Part shown: one piece after another, positions 42,501-51,675 of the stretch | Numbering within the stretch: the first letter of the stretch is position 1 | Layout: each line of letters opens with the position of its first letter | Source: a virus | Reading direction: 5' to 3' (one strand) | IMG/VR virus record: IMGVR_UViG_3300043465_001492 | Span: 1 to 64,000 of that record | DNA: 64,000 nucleotides | Translations under genes and position numbers: made by a program | Notes under the pieces: model-generated | Seen by the model: the letters and a program-made list of their open reading frames with translations, nothing else | Databases searched by the model: none | What the model was told of the DNA's origin: nothing

Positions 42501-43265
42501 TGTATTAATTACAGAATCTGGTTTTGCTTTTATGAGTGCTCCGCTTATGTTTGGCAAAGTATACCACCAAGAAGCATTGTATGACACTGAAGGAGCAATC
42601 GTATTTCCGGTTTGAGTTGTATAGATTGCGGCATATTTATTTAATAACGCAGTCGCAAGTTCTGGGTATGCACTCCCTTGAAAACGTGATCCAGTGCAAC
42701 GTAACCAATCTGAAGAAAATGTGGTGCCATTCGGAGCATAATCAACGAGAGAACCAACTGCAAGAATTTCATTTGTGCTTACAACATTTGCAGCACCTTC
42801 ACTTTGAACTTGAGAGATTATGCTACTTAGCGTTGTCCATGACAGAGAGTTTCCAGACTTTCCTAAGATCGAGGCTTCACTTGGGTTTGTGTTTGGTATA
42901 GCATATGCATGTTCACCAAATTGTAATTGAGACTGTAATATAAGTTTATTTACTTGAATCGGAGTTGTGGTTGATAGCGCTCCGTCACTTTCATAGAGTC
43001 CAACCTCCCCAATCTTTAGCACTGGGGCGGTTGATGTGCCACCGATAAAGGTTTTGATACCAGAGATTGTTTGTGGTGTATCAAGAGTGACAGTACGCAG
43101 CAATGACGATGAGTTTTGGCCAGTACTATAAAATAATGGCGATATATCATTACGCAAATCGGTTAGTTCTGTTACTACACCATTCGTTTTTTGACGCCAA
43201 ATATCAAAGGTGTCAGATATATTAACACCAACAGTAGAAAATTCTGAAAATTGAATTGAATCCAT
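39555..43265 (-). CDS. Giant collar-domain fibre with RCC1 and FG-GAP-like propellers
   Basis: A 1236-aa protein. Residues 1-60 are an attachment region (TFDIWRQKTNGVVTEL). About 165-250 is a tail-collar-like domain (AVGSLVDYAPNGTTF...WLRCTGSRF...YPELATALL). About 395-690 are RCC1-like propeller blades (LWIAGYNQHGVLGRGNNG, VVYGWGYNGNGILGD). About 697-1080 are integrin-alpha-like FG-GAP blades (FGNSVSLSSSGNRLAIGIP, FGNSVALSGNGNVLIVGAP, each ending in GQVRIYD or GQVFVYS). About 1085-1236 RCC1-like blades resume (LWCSGTNTGNKFG, LYFSGHNAYMI). One propeller therefore looks inserted in another. It probably is a gp10/gp12-like baseplate fibre that binds a host receptor. Confidence 0.8.
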   Translation of the reverse strand: MDSIQFSEFSTVGVNISDTFDIWRQKTNGVVTELTDLRNDISPLFYSTGQNSSSLLRTVTLDTPQTISGIKTFIGGTSTAPVLKIGEVGLYESDGALSTTTPIQVNKLILQSQLQFGEHAYAIPNTNPSEASILGKSGNSLSWTTLSSIISQVQSEGAANVVSTNEILAVGSLVDYAPNGTTFSSDWLRCTGSRFQGSAYPELATALLNKYAAIYTTQTGNTIAPSVSYNASWWYTLPNISGALIKAKPDSVINTFIDRGNVFDIIRGTESIQSLSIANGGTGVLNLRYDPTLTINVDRQLGVAPLAITSDRLANNSVSPSKLSLGGPSWDLTSAALYEGNDVNTRRRVATREYVDSLVFKKGPAAKLASKPSHSPYSSAPGFGEFCYINHDGVPIISGSNGYNRFGYADKFSHCEMPLPDNRKAVQLHVNRYNMCALDDEGELWALGNIWHNPFNIVPFPGTANVDSRVKEWTKAYNPLYNYSADNKIAKVVISGGYDINNVAVIDTSNRLWIAGYNQHGVLGRGNNGTTTTSTATKPTGETTPVLENVYDACIIGTWSGAAEYATCIALTSTGIRVSGYGSSGLRGDGLNPAAVNNTFNTVTISGISDYSSCKLYAGGEDSATTAFLITDSGNVVYGWGYNGNGILGDNTTSNKNRPTVIWENPDLNIDKVYTTTHADGTGAAYLFGSKNNSTAKLGSDIISTVSDHLLGTSISSNDAGSIIAAGSPGVGTGRVQCYQYSGTAWNAYGAIINGSENASNFGNSVSLSSSGNRLAIGIPDGQRVGSEIRGQVRIYDYSAGTWSQLGTNLTGENKNLSKFGNSVALSGNGNVLIVGAPNTNRLISGVNTTNVGQVFVYSLVGANAVELGSSIYGSGGGQLCGSNVAINTDGTIIAISSMGVSSAGVVRIYQLVAGQWSQLGGDIAGNSANDNFINISLSGNGTRIAIGAPGSDINGANSGQTRVFEYNSTITTWEQIGTNINGFGIGDASGSDVVLSRDGQNLAIGAPNADSLGRTDNGYVRLYKLLGNSWKLLTGNLSGENSNEKSGSVVALSSDGNTVIIGAPTYNANRGLVRAISFVSTPTITNELWCSGTNTGNKFGITGNSNQWRLSGPLPSGYSLQDFWCGNGFYSDNVNFAKGYRQSDDKYYLFVVGANSSYQSGNGSNIQLNTWTRLNLSSEIVQKIVDIQCVSPYGSEDYTILLLDDGTLYFSGHNAYMIDPNLPNNAYRTDFTRIK

Positions 43266-43271
43266 TATCTT

Positions 43272-43282
43272 TATTTATTTAT
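43272..43282 (-). promoter_or_regulatory. Late-promoter-like ATAAATA elements before the giant fibre
   Basis: Two overlapping ATAAATA copies on the minus strand (AATAAATAAATAAAG) overlap the end of the 76-aa gene and lie 6 nt before the ATG at 43265. Neither has the full TATAAATA. Confidence 0.4.
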
Positions 43283-43505
43283 TCTCTTTTTTTGCTAGCA
43301 TTTTCATTATTTCAACTTTCCAAGACAACAATTCTTCAACTTTTGCTTGTAAATCTGCAATTATTCGTTCTTGATTTCGTATATGCTTTTTACGATTGCG
43401 TGCCGCAGTGTATGCAGCAAAATCAGTATTTAAAATTGCATTAGAAAAAGAATCTCTTTCTAATGATATATTTTCTTCTACTTTAATTTTTTTTCTTGTA
43501 GCCAT
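43275..43505 (-). CDS. Small coiled-coil protein
   Basis: A 76-aa basic, helical protein with a heptad-like region (ERIIADLQAKVEELLSWKVEIMKML). Sequences of this kind, found between large baseplate and fibre genes in aquatic T4-like phages, are probably trimeric connectors or fibre chaperones. It lies 5 nt after the 1840-aa gene and 9 nt before the giant fibre. No membrane or signal segment. Confidence 0.65.
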   Translation of the reverse strand: MATRKKIKVEENISLERDSFSNAILNTDFAAYTAARNRKKHIRNQERIIADLQAKVEELLSWKVEIMKMLAKKENK

Positions 43506-43510
43506 ATATT

Positions 43511-46500
43511 TTATACTGTTGCAATTGCTCTAAAGTCTCTAATTGTTGGTATATCAAAAATATTGTCTGATAAGAGTACAACCTTTACTTGGAAAGAAAT
43601 AAAGTCATCACCTGGGTCAATTCTATATTGTGTTTCAGAATATACATCAAGATTAGCATTAATTGGTATAGGATTTGTAGGTGTCAATTCTGTCCACAAC
43701 AATTGATCATCTGGAGTTGTAGTATCAAAACCTAGTTTGGCATAAACCTTAATGTTTGTTTCAGCCGTAGGACGATTAGTAGATATATAAATGTCTAACC
43801 AATCAGACGGAGCATTTAAATTAACTTTACGAGTAATGTAGCGAGTGAGTGCAGCACCAACATTACCGGTTTCATCTGTAGAGTCATCATTAATAAGATT
43901 TGTTATTGTTAATAATGATGAGCCATCGGCATCAATTACTGGTGATATTGCTGAATCAGCAGTGGCAAGGGTTGATGTTATTACTGCACGCGGTCCAAAC
44001 GGAATGTTTTGATTTAATGAAGTGAGTGTATGTGAATTTAAATTACCATAACTACTTGGAATATAATTATTTGTATTTGATTCAATGCGCACAGATGATT
44101 CTGCACCAAATTGAATGTTATGAGAAATTGCAGAATTATTAAATATTAAATTTGGTTGGCGCAAATTATAAATTGACACTGGAACTTCTGCCCGTTTAGC
44201 AATTAGATTTGCCACAACTGGAGTATTAGTGTCTGTTGGGTCTTTAGTTACAATTACTGCTGGTGGATTGTTTGTGTAACCAGCACCGCGATCATGTATA
44301 ATTATACGTGAAACGCTTCCATTAGATGGATCAAGAATTGCTTCTGCGCGAGTTCCTCTGTCTGGACTAAATGTTAAAATTGGAGGCAACCCATAACCAC
44401 TTCCGCCATCTACAATTTCAATGGCTTCAACACCGGTGTGTAATTGTGTTCTAAATGAAATGTTACCAGATTTAAATGAAGTTGTTGCAGGATCAAAGAA
44501 TTGAGCACGATTAATTTTAAACTTTAAATCTTGTTCTTGTTGTGGCGTCCACGTAAATGCATTTGCACTAGTAAAGAATGTTCCAAGATATTCTTGTTTT
44601 TCTATGCGCTTGCCAGTAATTACATCAGACTCGCCAAGTATAGCATACCAGCAACGATAGTCACCGTCATTTGAAGACACAATTACTGCATACTCTTCAT
44701 CACTCTTTAAAAAGACCGGATCACTAAATTTAAAGTTTGTAGGTAGTGATCCATTTGCACTTATTTGCACCTCAGACGGACGACGGAAAGTGCGTGAATA
44801 TGGAACAATTTTACGTGTTGGTGCGCCATTTTCCATAGTTACAATATAAATTTCAACTGGTTGGAAGAGTGCTTTTTGGGCAAAATATAAGTCAACTGAA
44901 GTTATAAACACACCAGTTGGATAGTCTTCTGGACTAATTACAAATGACTGCGCAAGAGGGTCATGATATGTAGTTGTTGAAGTTACAACACTACCAGAAC
45001 GCGTTTCATTTAATGGTGTTACAGTAAATTGCGGGGTTTTTGTAGACAATATTGTCTCTTGAACAGTTTCAAGTATACCACTTGCAGTATATTTCGATAG
45101 CGCGTATGTCGTCTCTGATGATAAGTTTCTAGGATCATCTGTAAGCTTAAATGTGCGATCACCAGTTCGGAATCTCATTGAACTATTATTTGGAATAATA
45201 AATGATCCATACAATTCACCGGATGCATCAGTAGTCAATACACTTCCATATGCGCTATAACCAGACTCTGAAGCCGGCAATTCATTTGATAAAATTCCAT
45301 CAAAACGACGAGTAGTGTTATCATTTACTGTTGTAGGAACAATAAATTTACTAGAATCATTATTTAATATTTGATTTGTGTAGGCTGATATATCTTTGTC
45401 TTCAAAAAATGGATAGACACGAGTAGACGCCTTTAAGCCAGTCGCATGGAAATATACTATTCGTGAGCGAATAAATGGTATAATTGCAGTGTCAACTACA
45501 TTTTCGCCGAGACTTTTTGGAACAAATGAAAAACCAAGTGTCGTATTTGTGCCTGTACGCTCTTCAGTGTATTGACGTGTGGTTGTAGTAGTAGTTGGTA
45601 TACCTCTACCTTTTTGAAATTTTCCTACTACTCGAGTAGTTGTAGAACCACCCCATTCACGTTCCCAGTTGTTCCAGTCTGTGCCAAGTATATCAAGGCT
45701 TGGGTCTTCAGCAATAAATTTAATTGCGTCAAACGCGCTGTTATCAGTGACGATAAGATCAGGACGAGTGACAGTGTCTTTCCAATTGTCTGCTGCTGGA
45801 GACAGACGAATTGAACCATTAATTTTAGCATAGACGTGTGGGTGAACGCTAATGTGTGCGGTTGCTTTTAAGTGAGATACAAGTTCAACTTCATCATATG
45901 AAAGTGTAATTATGCTGTCATGCACTCTTATTTTCCCATTGTCTGCAAGCTTTGTTGTGTCAGAAAGTGCGCTGTCAATTGCGAGATCAATATTATGACT
46001 GTTATATCTTGGGCGTAAAATTCCTTCATTTCGATCAACTGCACACTGATATTGTGGATCAAATACATCTCCTACGCCATGACCAATAAAGTTATCAACT
46101 AATATTCCATTTTTAAATCGTTCACCGGTATCATCAAATATCGATTTATCATTTGCAGAGCGTTCTAATAATGATAATGACGTATAATATTCAATATTGC
46201 CAATACGTTTTTCAAGAGTGCCAATGTCTCTCATTGTGTATCGACGATTATCAATGTAATTTTTTACGATTTCTGAAACATTTGCTGTGTATGCTGGAAC
46301 ATTCAATGAATAAAGCGTCATTGAATTTTTTGGGGTGTTTGGCTCAATTGGAGTCAAAGATGGAATGCCTTGTATAATTGAAAATTCATTTTTAGAATTT
46401 ACTGTAAGTTTATCAATGCGTGGCAAATAAAATGTAGCTGCAGCAGTTATTGGAGTGTTTGGGTCAATAACAGCTTTGCCAAGATTTTGTACTACACTTC

Positions 46501-49033
46501 CAACAACTCCACCAGTTACGCTGTATAGTACGTCTTGTCTAAAGTCTAGTACATCAGAAAGTTTAACTCCTGCATATGTTGGAATGTCATCAAATGCTGT
46601 GCCAACACTATTGTTATTTGAGCTGTATGAATCAACAGTATACATTACCAAGTCACGACCAGACACTCCACCAAGTCGCTCATAATATTCATATGTTATA
46701 TTAATATTAGCATTTAATGTTGCAGATCCAATATATTGAACTCGCCCATTTGTATAGACATTATCACGTTGTCCATCATCAATTAATTTAAATGATGACG
46801 TAATGTCTTTACTGTTTGAAGTTACACTTATTATGCGTATAATGTCTGTATTTTTAAGAGTGTATATTTTTGCAGTCCCACCTGACGCAGGCGTAATTCC
46901 GCTATCAGTAGTAGTTGCTTTGCTTTTTGTTACTCGTGATGCAGTATTAGCATTTGTAACTTTAACTTTTGCTATTACGCTATAAAGCGCGCCGGATGAC
47001 CAGTTGCTACTAATTGGAACAATCGTAATAGTTTTTGTGTTTGACGAAAGTGTTGCAGTATAATGTGTGCCAACAGTTTTAACGTCTCCGTTGACAAGAA
47101 CAACTATATCACTCGTATCAGTAAATACTTTATTGTCTCCAACAGTTAATGTTATATTTGGCCCAGTTGAACCACTAAAGGTTTGTTGAACATAGTATGA
47201 TATATTTTGAAGAGTCTTTGTTTGCGGATGTGGAAGGTCAAATAGATTTGTATTTGAACCAGTTTCTAGTAGATTACCACTAGAGACATTAAACATAAAA
47301 TTATTTCCAACAATTTGATCTATATTATCAAATCGACGAATATTCCAATCTGCTGTAGGTGCAGACGTATTAAATGTTATATCATATACATAACATTTAA
47401 ATTGCGTTGCTGAACCACCGGTTGCCTCAAATGCTTTTATACGACAAGTTCCAATTATTACGCCGCCAGACGTACTATTTGATGGTGCACCATTTGCATA
47501 TGCATACAAATTATAAACATTTGTTATTGACGAAAGAGTTGGAAAAGTGGAATCGGAATTATTAGCCTTTTGTATATTACCAATAAAATAATTACCAATA
47601 TTAGCACTTACGCTAATATTAAATTCTCCAGTCTCAAGAGCTTTTGGGGCAGTTATATTTAAACTTTTATCCAATGAGACTCGATAGCCATCTACATAAG
47701 CTATTGAAGGATCAACGGTGAGGGTATATTTACCGCGGGCGTCTTCAATTGCCGACTTTTGCTGAGCTAGTGTATCAAGCGTGTATCCTATTTGGTCAAG
47801 GTCATCAGCGCGATATGCGCCGTGTATGTATGCAATCTCACTAACACGTCCGCCATTTACAGTTGCAGTTCCGTTTGTGCCATCGCCAGGAGGTAATACT
47901 GCGACAAATTCTGAACCTACAGTTGCCGGAGACGTTGCACCGAGAGCAACCCAATCAGTGAGTGGAGCAACTGTACTACCAAGATCTTGAATGCGATAAC
48001 GTCGACCAACCACTATACAATTTGCAGGCAAAGCGTCACCATCAAACGTTTCGCGTATTTGTATAGAAAATGGATTTACTGTATAGTTACCAGACTCTTC
48101 ACTTGTACGCTTTGCAAGTATATCAACAATTTCAGAGTATTCTGCAGTTTCAACAACTTCTACTGGACGCGAAGAATTTATTACAAGTAGTTTTATATAT
48201 GAATTTAATGTGTCAGAGGCATATGCTGTTGACGTGATCCATTGCAGTGTTAAGTCTATTGAATAGCGATCAGCGCCTGGAGCACTATAGTTTGGCGTGC
48301 CATTTGCATTATCAAGTAGTGTATTATCACTTGAATATATAACAATATTTTCGTCAATTTTTAAAACAGCATATCCAGAGAGCGTTGTTTCTTCAGATGT
48401 CTTATCAATGAAAACTGTTTGACGTGGAACTGCTACAAATGATCCTTTTGTAAAAAATACACCTTCTTCACAGACTAGCCCAGATGCAAACCCAACAGAG
48501 ACATAAGTTAATGCAGTTACTGTGGGCAACTCATTTTCAGTTAAATTTAAATCTGAAGAACGCATTATTAGACTATAACCGGTAGGAGTATCATCGTCAA
48601 ATTCTGTTTCTCTAGAGTCTCCTGTACTGATGTATGTAAAATAAAACCTATAGATATTTGCCTCTATTTGTCTATAACCAAGTATTTCACCACGAAGACC
48701 TGAGATATATTCAATAGTTTTTGCAGTCTCGGCAATTTGAGCGACAGTAAATGCGGTTTCGGCAACAGATGAAACTGCAGTTGATAGGTTTAATGTGAGT
48801 GAGCGTACACTAGGCAAAAAAGAAGTCTTGCCGCCAATTACCGCAGTATCATTTTTCCAAACGCTGCTGCCAAGGCGATTAACTTGATCTTGCAGTGCAG
48901 ACTGCAACTGATTAAGTTCTCTTACCTGTACACTATAACCAGGTTTAAATAATACGCGAAGATAATTTTTATCGTCATTTCCAGACGCATTATAATCATC
49001 ATGATATGTAGTGTTGTATGTTGTAACAGACAT
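43511..49033 (-). CDS. Very large baseplate-associated protein (DUF4815 family)
   Basis: An 1840-aa protein. The N-terminus has NYLRVLFKPGYSVQVRELNQLQSALQDQVNRLG, the hallmark of the DUF4815 family of large virion proteins in T4-like aquatic phages, and a central QYTEERTGTNTTLGFSFVPK block. Later parts include beta-sandwich domains (SYVALGES-like LYFAQKALFQPVEIYIV) and a C-terminal NLNAPSDWLDIYISTNRP...VYAKLGFDTTTPDD...ISFQVKVVLLS domain. It overlaps the gp8 stop region by one base and probably forms the outer baseplate in place of gp9/gp10. The exact position in the particle is unknown. Confidence 0.82.
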   Translation of the reverse strand: MSVTTYNTTYHDDYNASGNDDKNYLRVLFKPGYSVQVRELNQLQSALQDQVNRLGSSVWKNDTAVIGGKTSFLPSVRSLTLNLSTAVSSVAETAFTVAQIAETAKTIEYISGLRGEILGYRQIEANIYRFYFTYISTGDSRETEFDDDTPTGYSLIMRSSDLNLTENELPTVTALTYVSVGFASGLVCEEGVFFTKGSFVAVPRQTVFIDKTSEETTLSGYAVLKIDENIVIYSSDNTLLDNANGTPNYSAPGADRYSIDLTLQWITSTAYASDTLNSYIKLLVINSSRPVEVVETAEYSEIVDILAKRTSEESGNYTVNPFSIQIRETFDGDALPANCIVVGRRYRIQDLGSTVAPLTDWVALGATSPATVGSEFVAVLPPGDGTNGTATVNGGRVSEIAYIHGAYRADDLDQIGYTLDTLAQQKSAIEDARGKYTLTVDPSIAYVDGYRVSLDKSLNITAPKALETGEFNISVSANIGNYFIGNIQKANNSDSTFPTLSSITNVYNLYAYANGAPSNSTSGGVIIGTCRIKAFEATGGSATQFKCYVYDITFNTSAPTADWNIRRFDNIDQIVGNNFMFNVSSGNLLETGSNTNLFDLPHPQTKTLQNISYYVQQTFSGSTGPNITLTVGDNKVFTDTSDIVVLVNGDVKTVGTHYTATLSSNTKTITIVPISSNWSSGALYSVIAKVKVTNANTASRVTKSKATTTDSGITPASGGTAKIYTLKNTDIIRIISVTSNSKDITSSFKLIDDGQRDNVYTNGRVQYIGSATLNANINITYEYYERLGGVSGRDLVMYTVDSYSSNNNSVGTAFDDIPTYAGVKLSDVLDFRQDVLYSVTGGVVGSVVQNLGKAVIDPNTPITAAATFYLPRIDKLTVNSKNEFSIIQGIPSLTPIEPNTPKNSMTLYSLNVPAYTANVSEIVKNYIDNRRYTMRDIGTLEKRIGNIEYYTSLSLLERSANDKSIFDDTGERFKNGILVDNFIGHGVGDVFDPQYQCAVDRNEGILRPRYNSHNIDLAIDSALSDTTKLADNGKIRVHDSIITLSYDEVELVSHLKATAHISVHPHVYAKINGSIRLSPAADNWKDTVTRPDLIVTDNSAFDAIKFIAEDPSLDILGTDWNNWEREWGGSTTTRVVGKFQKGRGIPTTTTTTRQYTEERTGTNTTLGFSFVPKSLGENVVDTAIIPFIRSRIVYFHATGLKASTRVYPFFEDKDISAYTNQILNNDSSKFIVPTTVNDNTTRRFDGILSNELPASESGYSAYGSVLTTDASGELYGSFIIPNNSSMRFRTGDRTFKLTDDPRNLSSETTYALSKYTASGILETVQETILSTKTPQFTVTPLNETRSGSVVTSTTTYHDPLAQSFVISPEDYPTGVFITSVDLYFAQKALFQPVEIYIVTMENGAPTRKIVPYSRTFRRPSEVQISANGSLPTNFKFSDPVFLKSDEEYAVIVSSNDGDYRCWYAILGESDVITGKRIEKQEYLGTFFTSANAFTWTPQQEQDLKFKINRAQFFDPATTSFKSGNISFRTQLHTGVEAIEIVDGGSGYGLPPILTFSPDRGTRAEAILDPSNGSVSRIIIHDRGAGYTNNPPAVIVTKDPTDTNTPVVANLIAKRAEVPVSIYNLRQPNLIFNNSAISHNIQFGAESSVRIESNTNNYIPSSYGNLNSHTLTSLNQNIPFGPRAVITSTLATADSAISPVIDADGSSLLTITNLINDDSTDETGNVGAALTRYITRKVNLNAPSDWLDIYISTNRPTAETNIKVYAKLGFDTTTPDDQLLWTELTPTNPIPINANLDVYSETQYRIDPGDDFISFQVKVVLLSDNIFDIPTIRDFRAIATV

Positions 49034-50418
49034 TAGAATTGAATAATAATCTTGATTTCTTCAGTTTGAGCACTTTGACGATTTATTTTTTTGCGATTTT
49101 CAGCAAATATAACTTCGCCGCTACGTGGTGTATACTCATTATTATTTACTGTTAAATAATTTATAGTGTTATTATTAGGCGCTGTAAATGAACCAGTTGA
49201 TGGTATCACACCATATCCAGTAGTTGAGTTTTGGTGAAAATAAACACGATGTTGAGTGCTTCCACCAACAGAAACAGCAGAATAGTTATCAAAATACGCC
49301 TTTATTCCAGTCGTACCAAAAGTTATTAAACTACCAACTGGAGGAGTACTTGTTGGAGCAGACGCTAATGTTAGGTAACGAAGCGCAGCTAGTGTATCAA
49401 TTGATGAACCTTCAGAATATTCTATATCTTTTAATATTGATATTTGACGATACGGTATATACAACCCATCATCCGAAATGGTATCAACTGCGTCTACCGC
49501 AATTCCAACATACCACGATGGTAAAGTTGCTGATGGTTTGTATGCAAATCCACTGGCAGGAGCAATATGTGGAACTATAACCGCCCCAGATCCAGTTTCA
49601 GCCGGGCCAAAAATAAAATATCCATCAACTATACCTTTTGAAGACTCCGAGATATAAGAATAGTCAGCAGGCAATAGCACACTTTCAATCGCTCCAGTAG
49701 TAGAATTTATATTTACTGGGCATGTTATTGTAATTTCGGTGTTATTGTTTTTTCGCGCAACAAACTGAACAGAATTTGTAGATGTATATCCACTGCCTCC
49801 AGAAGTTACTGTAAATCCATATAATAACCCTCCACCATCATTTTCAATTGCTGCTGAAATTGAATCAGCAGCAACTCCAGAAGAAATGCTAATAAATTGA
49901 TCAGTATTGATATTTGCAGTTGCAGTAACTACATTATCAACAAGTATCCATATATAACCATCACTGCCATAACTAAGGGCACGATAGTCGGTAGACACTG
50001 GAATGTTAGCAACTGCTCCGTCGCCAGCCTTTAAGCATAGATAAATTCGTCCACTTATAACTGCATAGCATGGATTAACTTCTCCTCCACCAATAAGCGT
50101 GCTAGGATAAAAACAATCAGGATAAGTTGGGCCGTATGCCTTATAGCGAGCGCCAGCTTTCCATTTTATTTGTGGAATTACCAGTCCGCTACTAAACGCA
50201 TTAATCTTAATTAATGTAGTTAAATTTGATTTTATATCAGAGTCATCTGAAGGAATTCCGAGAGGAATAGGTATAACTAAACTTGTTGACTCCTCGTCGG
50301 TCGCCCATTGTTCAGATTTACCAAGCCCAAGATAATATTTACTGTCTGTAAGAGCAATATTGTCTAGAAAAAATTGTGTATTATTTCTACGAAAGGAGTC
50401 TGTTACGATTGCTGCCAT
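49033..50418 (-). CDS. gp8: Baseplate wedge protein gp8
   Basis: A 461-aa protein with gp8 hallmarks: FFLDNIALTDSKYYLGLGKSEQWATDEE near the N-terminus, WKAGARYKAYGPTYPDCFYP, and INTDQFISI-type strands. T4 gp8 (334 aa) forms dimers in the baseplate wedge. Extra beta segments in the middle (LLYGFTVTSGGSGYTSTNSVQF) resemble a linker also seen in the 1840-aa protein. It is followed by the DUF4815 gene with a one-base overlap. A late promoter lies 18 nt upstream, so the gp8-DUF4815 pair probably forms one late transcript. Confidence 0.85.
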   Translation of the reverse strand: MAAIVTDSFRRNNTQFFLDNIALTDSKYYLGLGKSEQWATDEESTSLVIPIPLGIPSDDSDIKSNLTTLIKINAFSSGLVIPQIKWKAGARYKAYGPTYPDCFYPSTLIGGGEVNPCYAVISGRIYLCLKAGDGAVANIPVSTDYRALSYGSDGYIWILVDNVVTATANINTDQFISISSGVAADSISAAIENDGGGLLYGFTVTSGGSGYTSTNSVQFVARKNNNTEITITCPVNINSTTGAIESVLLPADYSYISESSKGIVDGYFIFGPAETGSGAVIVPHIAPASGFAYKPSATLPSWYVGIAVDAVDTISDDGLYIPYRQISILKDIEYSEGSSIDTLAALRYLTLASAPTSTPPVGSLITFGTTGIKAYFDNYSAVSVGGSTQHRVYFHQNSTTGYGVIPSTGSFTAPNNNTINYLTVNNNEYTPRSGEVIFAENRKKINRQSAQTEEIKIIIQF

Positions 50419-50436
50419 ATTAGGATATATTTAATG

Positions 50437-50444
50437 TATTTATA
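50437..50444 (-). promoter_or_regulatory. T4-type late promoter for gp8
   Basis: An exact TATAAATA on the minus strand, 18 nt upstream of the gp8 ATG, in a 91-nt gap. The remaining gap sequence shows no ORF and no clear hairpin. Confidence 0.68.
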
Positions 50445-50509
50445 TAAATTTTTTTAGTTGCAATAACAAAGAGTGTAATGAAATTTTGTAAATATTTTTA
50501 GAAAGTTGT

Positions 50510-51661
50510 TTATGCCGACCTAATAAGGCAACCAGAAAAGTATGTTTGATTCCCCCCAGTTGCTATTACTGCGCTTGTGCTGGACACATGATATCCATTA
50601 AGCTCAACATAATCAGATGATCCATTTAGATAAATTATATCACTCACTGTAGATCTTAATCCCGCTGCATTGACCTGTCCAGAACCAAATGAAACAATGT
50701 TTCCATTTTTTGATATTGACGCTAAAATAGAAAATATTGAGGATGTATTTGTAGCTATTGTTCCAGTTATTAAATAATAACCAGCTACACTTGGCGTAAA
50801 TCTACTATTAGAAAAGTTTGAATTTGTATCAAATTCTTCAATCGTAAGGTTTATTTTTGTATGAGAGTTGGTTGGAAGTGTTGTAGTTGTGCCGGCATAT
50901 GCTCTAAATGTCGGGCCATTTCCTGCAACATTAGATGCAAGTTTACCTTGGGTTACATTAGCATCCGCGATCTTTAAAGTTGTTATGGAAGAATCATTAA
51001 TTGTAACAGGAATTGTAATATTTTCACTTCCATTAAAACTAGTTGCCGTTCCACTTACGCTGCCAGAAATTGCAATTGTTCTGGCATTTTGAAGAATAGT
51101 TGCGGTATTAGCATTTCCAGTAAGTGCACCTATAAATGTTGTTGCTGTTGTCGTACCAGTTGTTACAATATTTTGTGATCCAAAATTTGGAGATATTTTA
51201 GTTCCAGCAATCGCAGCAGATGCATTAATATCAGCATTTACAATTGTGCCATCAAGGATCATACCACTCGTTACAGTACCAGTTGGAAGAGTAACTGTTC
51301 CAGTAAAGGTTGGGCTTGCAAGCGGTGACTTAAGATCTAATTGTGTTTGAATAGAACTTGTAACACCAGACAACCGTCCTATTTCAGCACTATTAACGGC
51401 TCCTATAGAGGTTGTGTCTGGTAACACTACATTTCCATCAAATGTAGGAGAATTAAGATTTGCCTTTGTTGCGAGTGACGACACAACTATAGGTGGCACA
51501 CTAGAAATTAAATTTGCAAGTTGATTTGCAGCATTAGATGCAGTTATTTTTTTATTTGTTCCGGTAGGAGACATGTCAGTGTCATCACTATCAATAATTT
51601 GAATAAAATCATTACCTGTAATAGTAGTTGATGCACGTAAATCTGTAATTTTAACTGGCAT
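50510..51661 (-). CDS. Fibre with a C1q/TNF-like C-terminal domain
   Basis: A 383-aa fibre. Residues 1-60 form an attachment domain shared with 51674-53086 and 54034-55068 (VKITDLRASTTITGNDFIQIID...GTNKKITASNAANQL). A beta-solenoid shaft follows with SPTFTGTVTLPTGT and TTTATTFIGAL units. The C-terminal 130 residues resemble a C1q/TNF jelly-roll: PTFRAYAGTTTTLPTNS...NSRFTPSVAGYYLITGTIAT...NGSSDYVELNGYH...YFSGCLIRSA. Such domains form compact trimers and bind proteins or sugars. AATAAATA precedes the gene. Confidence 0.82.
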   Translation of the reverse strand: MPVKITDLRASTTITGNDFIQIIDSDDTDMSPTGTNKKITASNAANQLANLISSVPPIVVSSLATKANLNSPTFDGNVVLPDTTSIGAVNSAEIGRLSGVTSSIQTQLDLKSPLASPTFTGTVTLPTGTVTSGMILDGTIVNADINASAAIAGTKISPNFGSQNIVTTGTTTATTFIGALTGNANTATILQNARTIAISGSVSGTATSFNGSENITIPVTINDSSITTLKIADANVTQGKLASNVAGNGPTFRAYAGTTTTLPTNSHTKINLTIEEFDTNSNFSNSRFTPSVAGYYLITGTIATNTSSIFSILASISKNGNIVSFGSGQVNAAGLRSTVSDIIYLNGSSDYVELNGYHVSSTSAVIATGGNQTYFSGCLIRSA

Positions 51662-51667
51662 ATTTTA

Positions 51668-51675
51668 TATTTATT
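51668..51675 (-). promoter_or_regulatory. Late-promoter-like AATAAATA before the C1q fibre
   Basis: The minus strand reads AATAAATATAAAATATG, one mismatch from TATAAATA, overlapping the stop of the collar fibre gene and 6 nt before the ATG at 51661. Confidence 0.4.
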
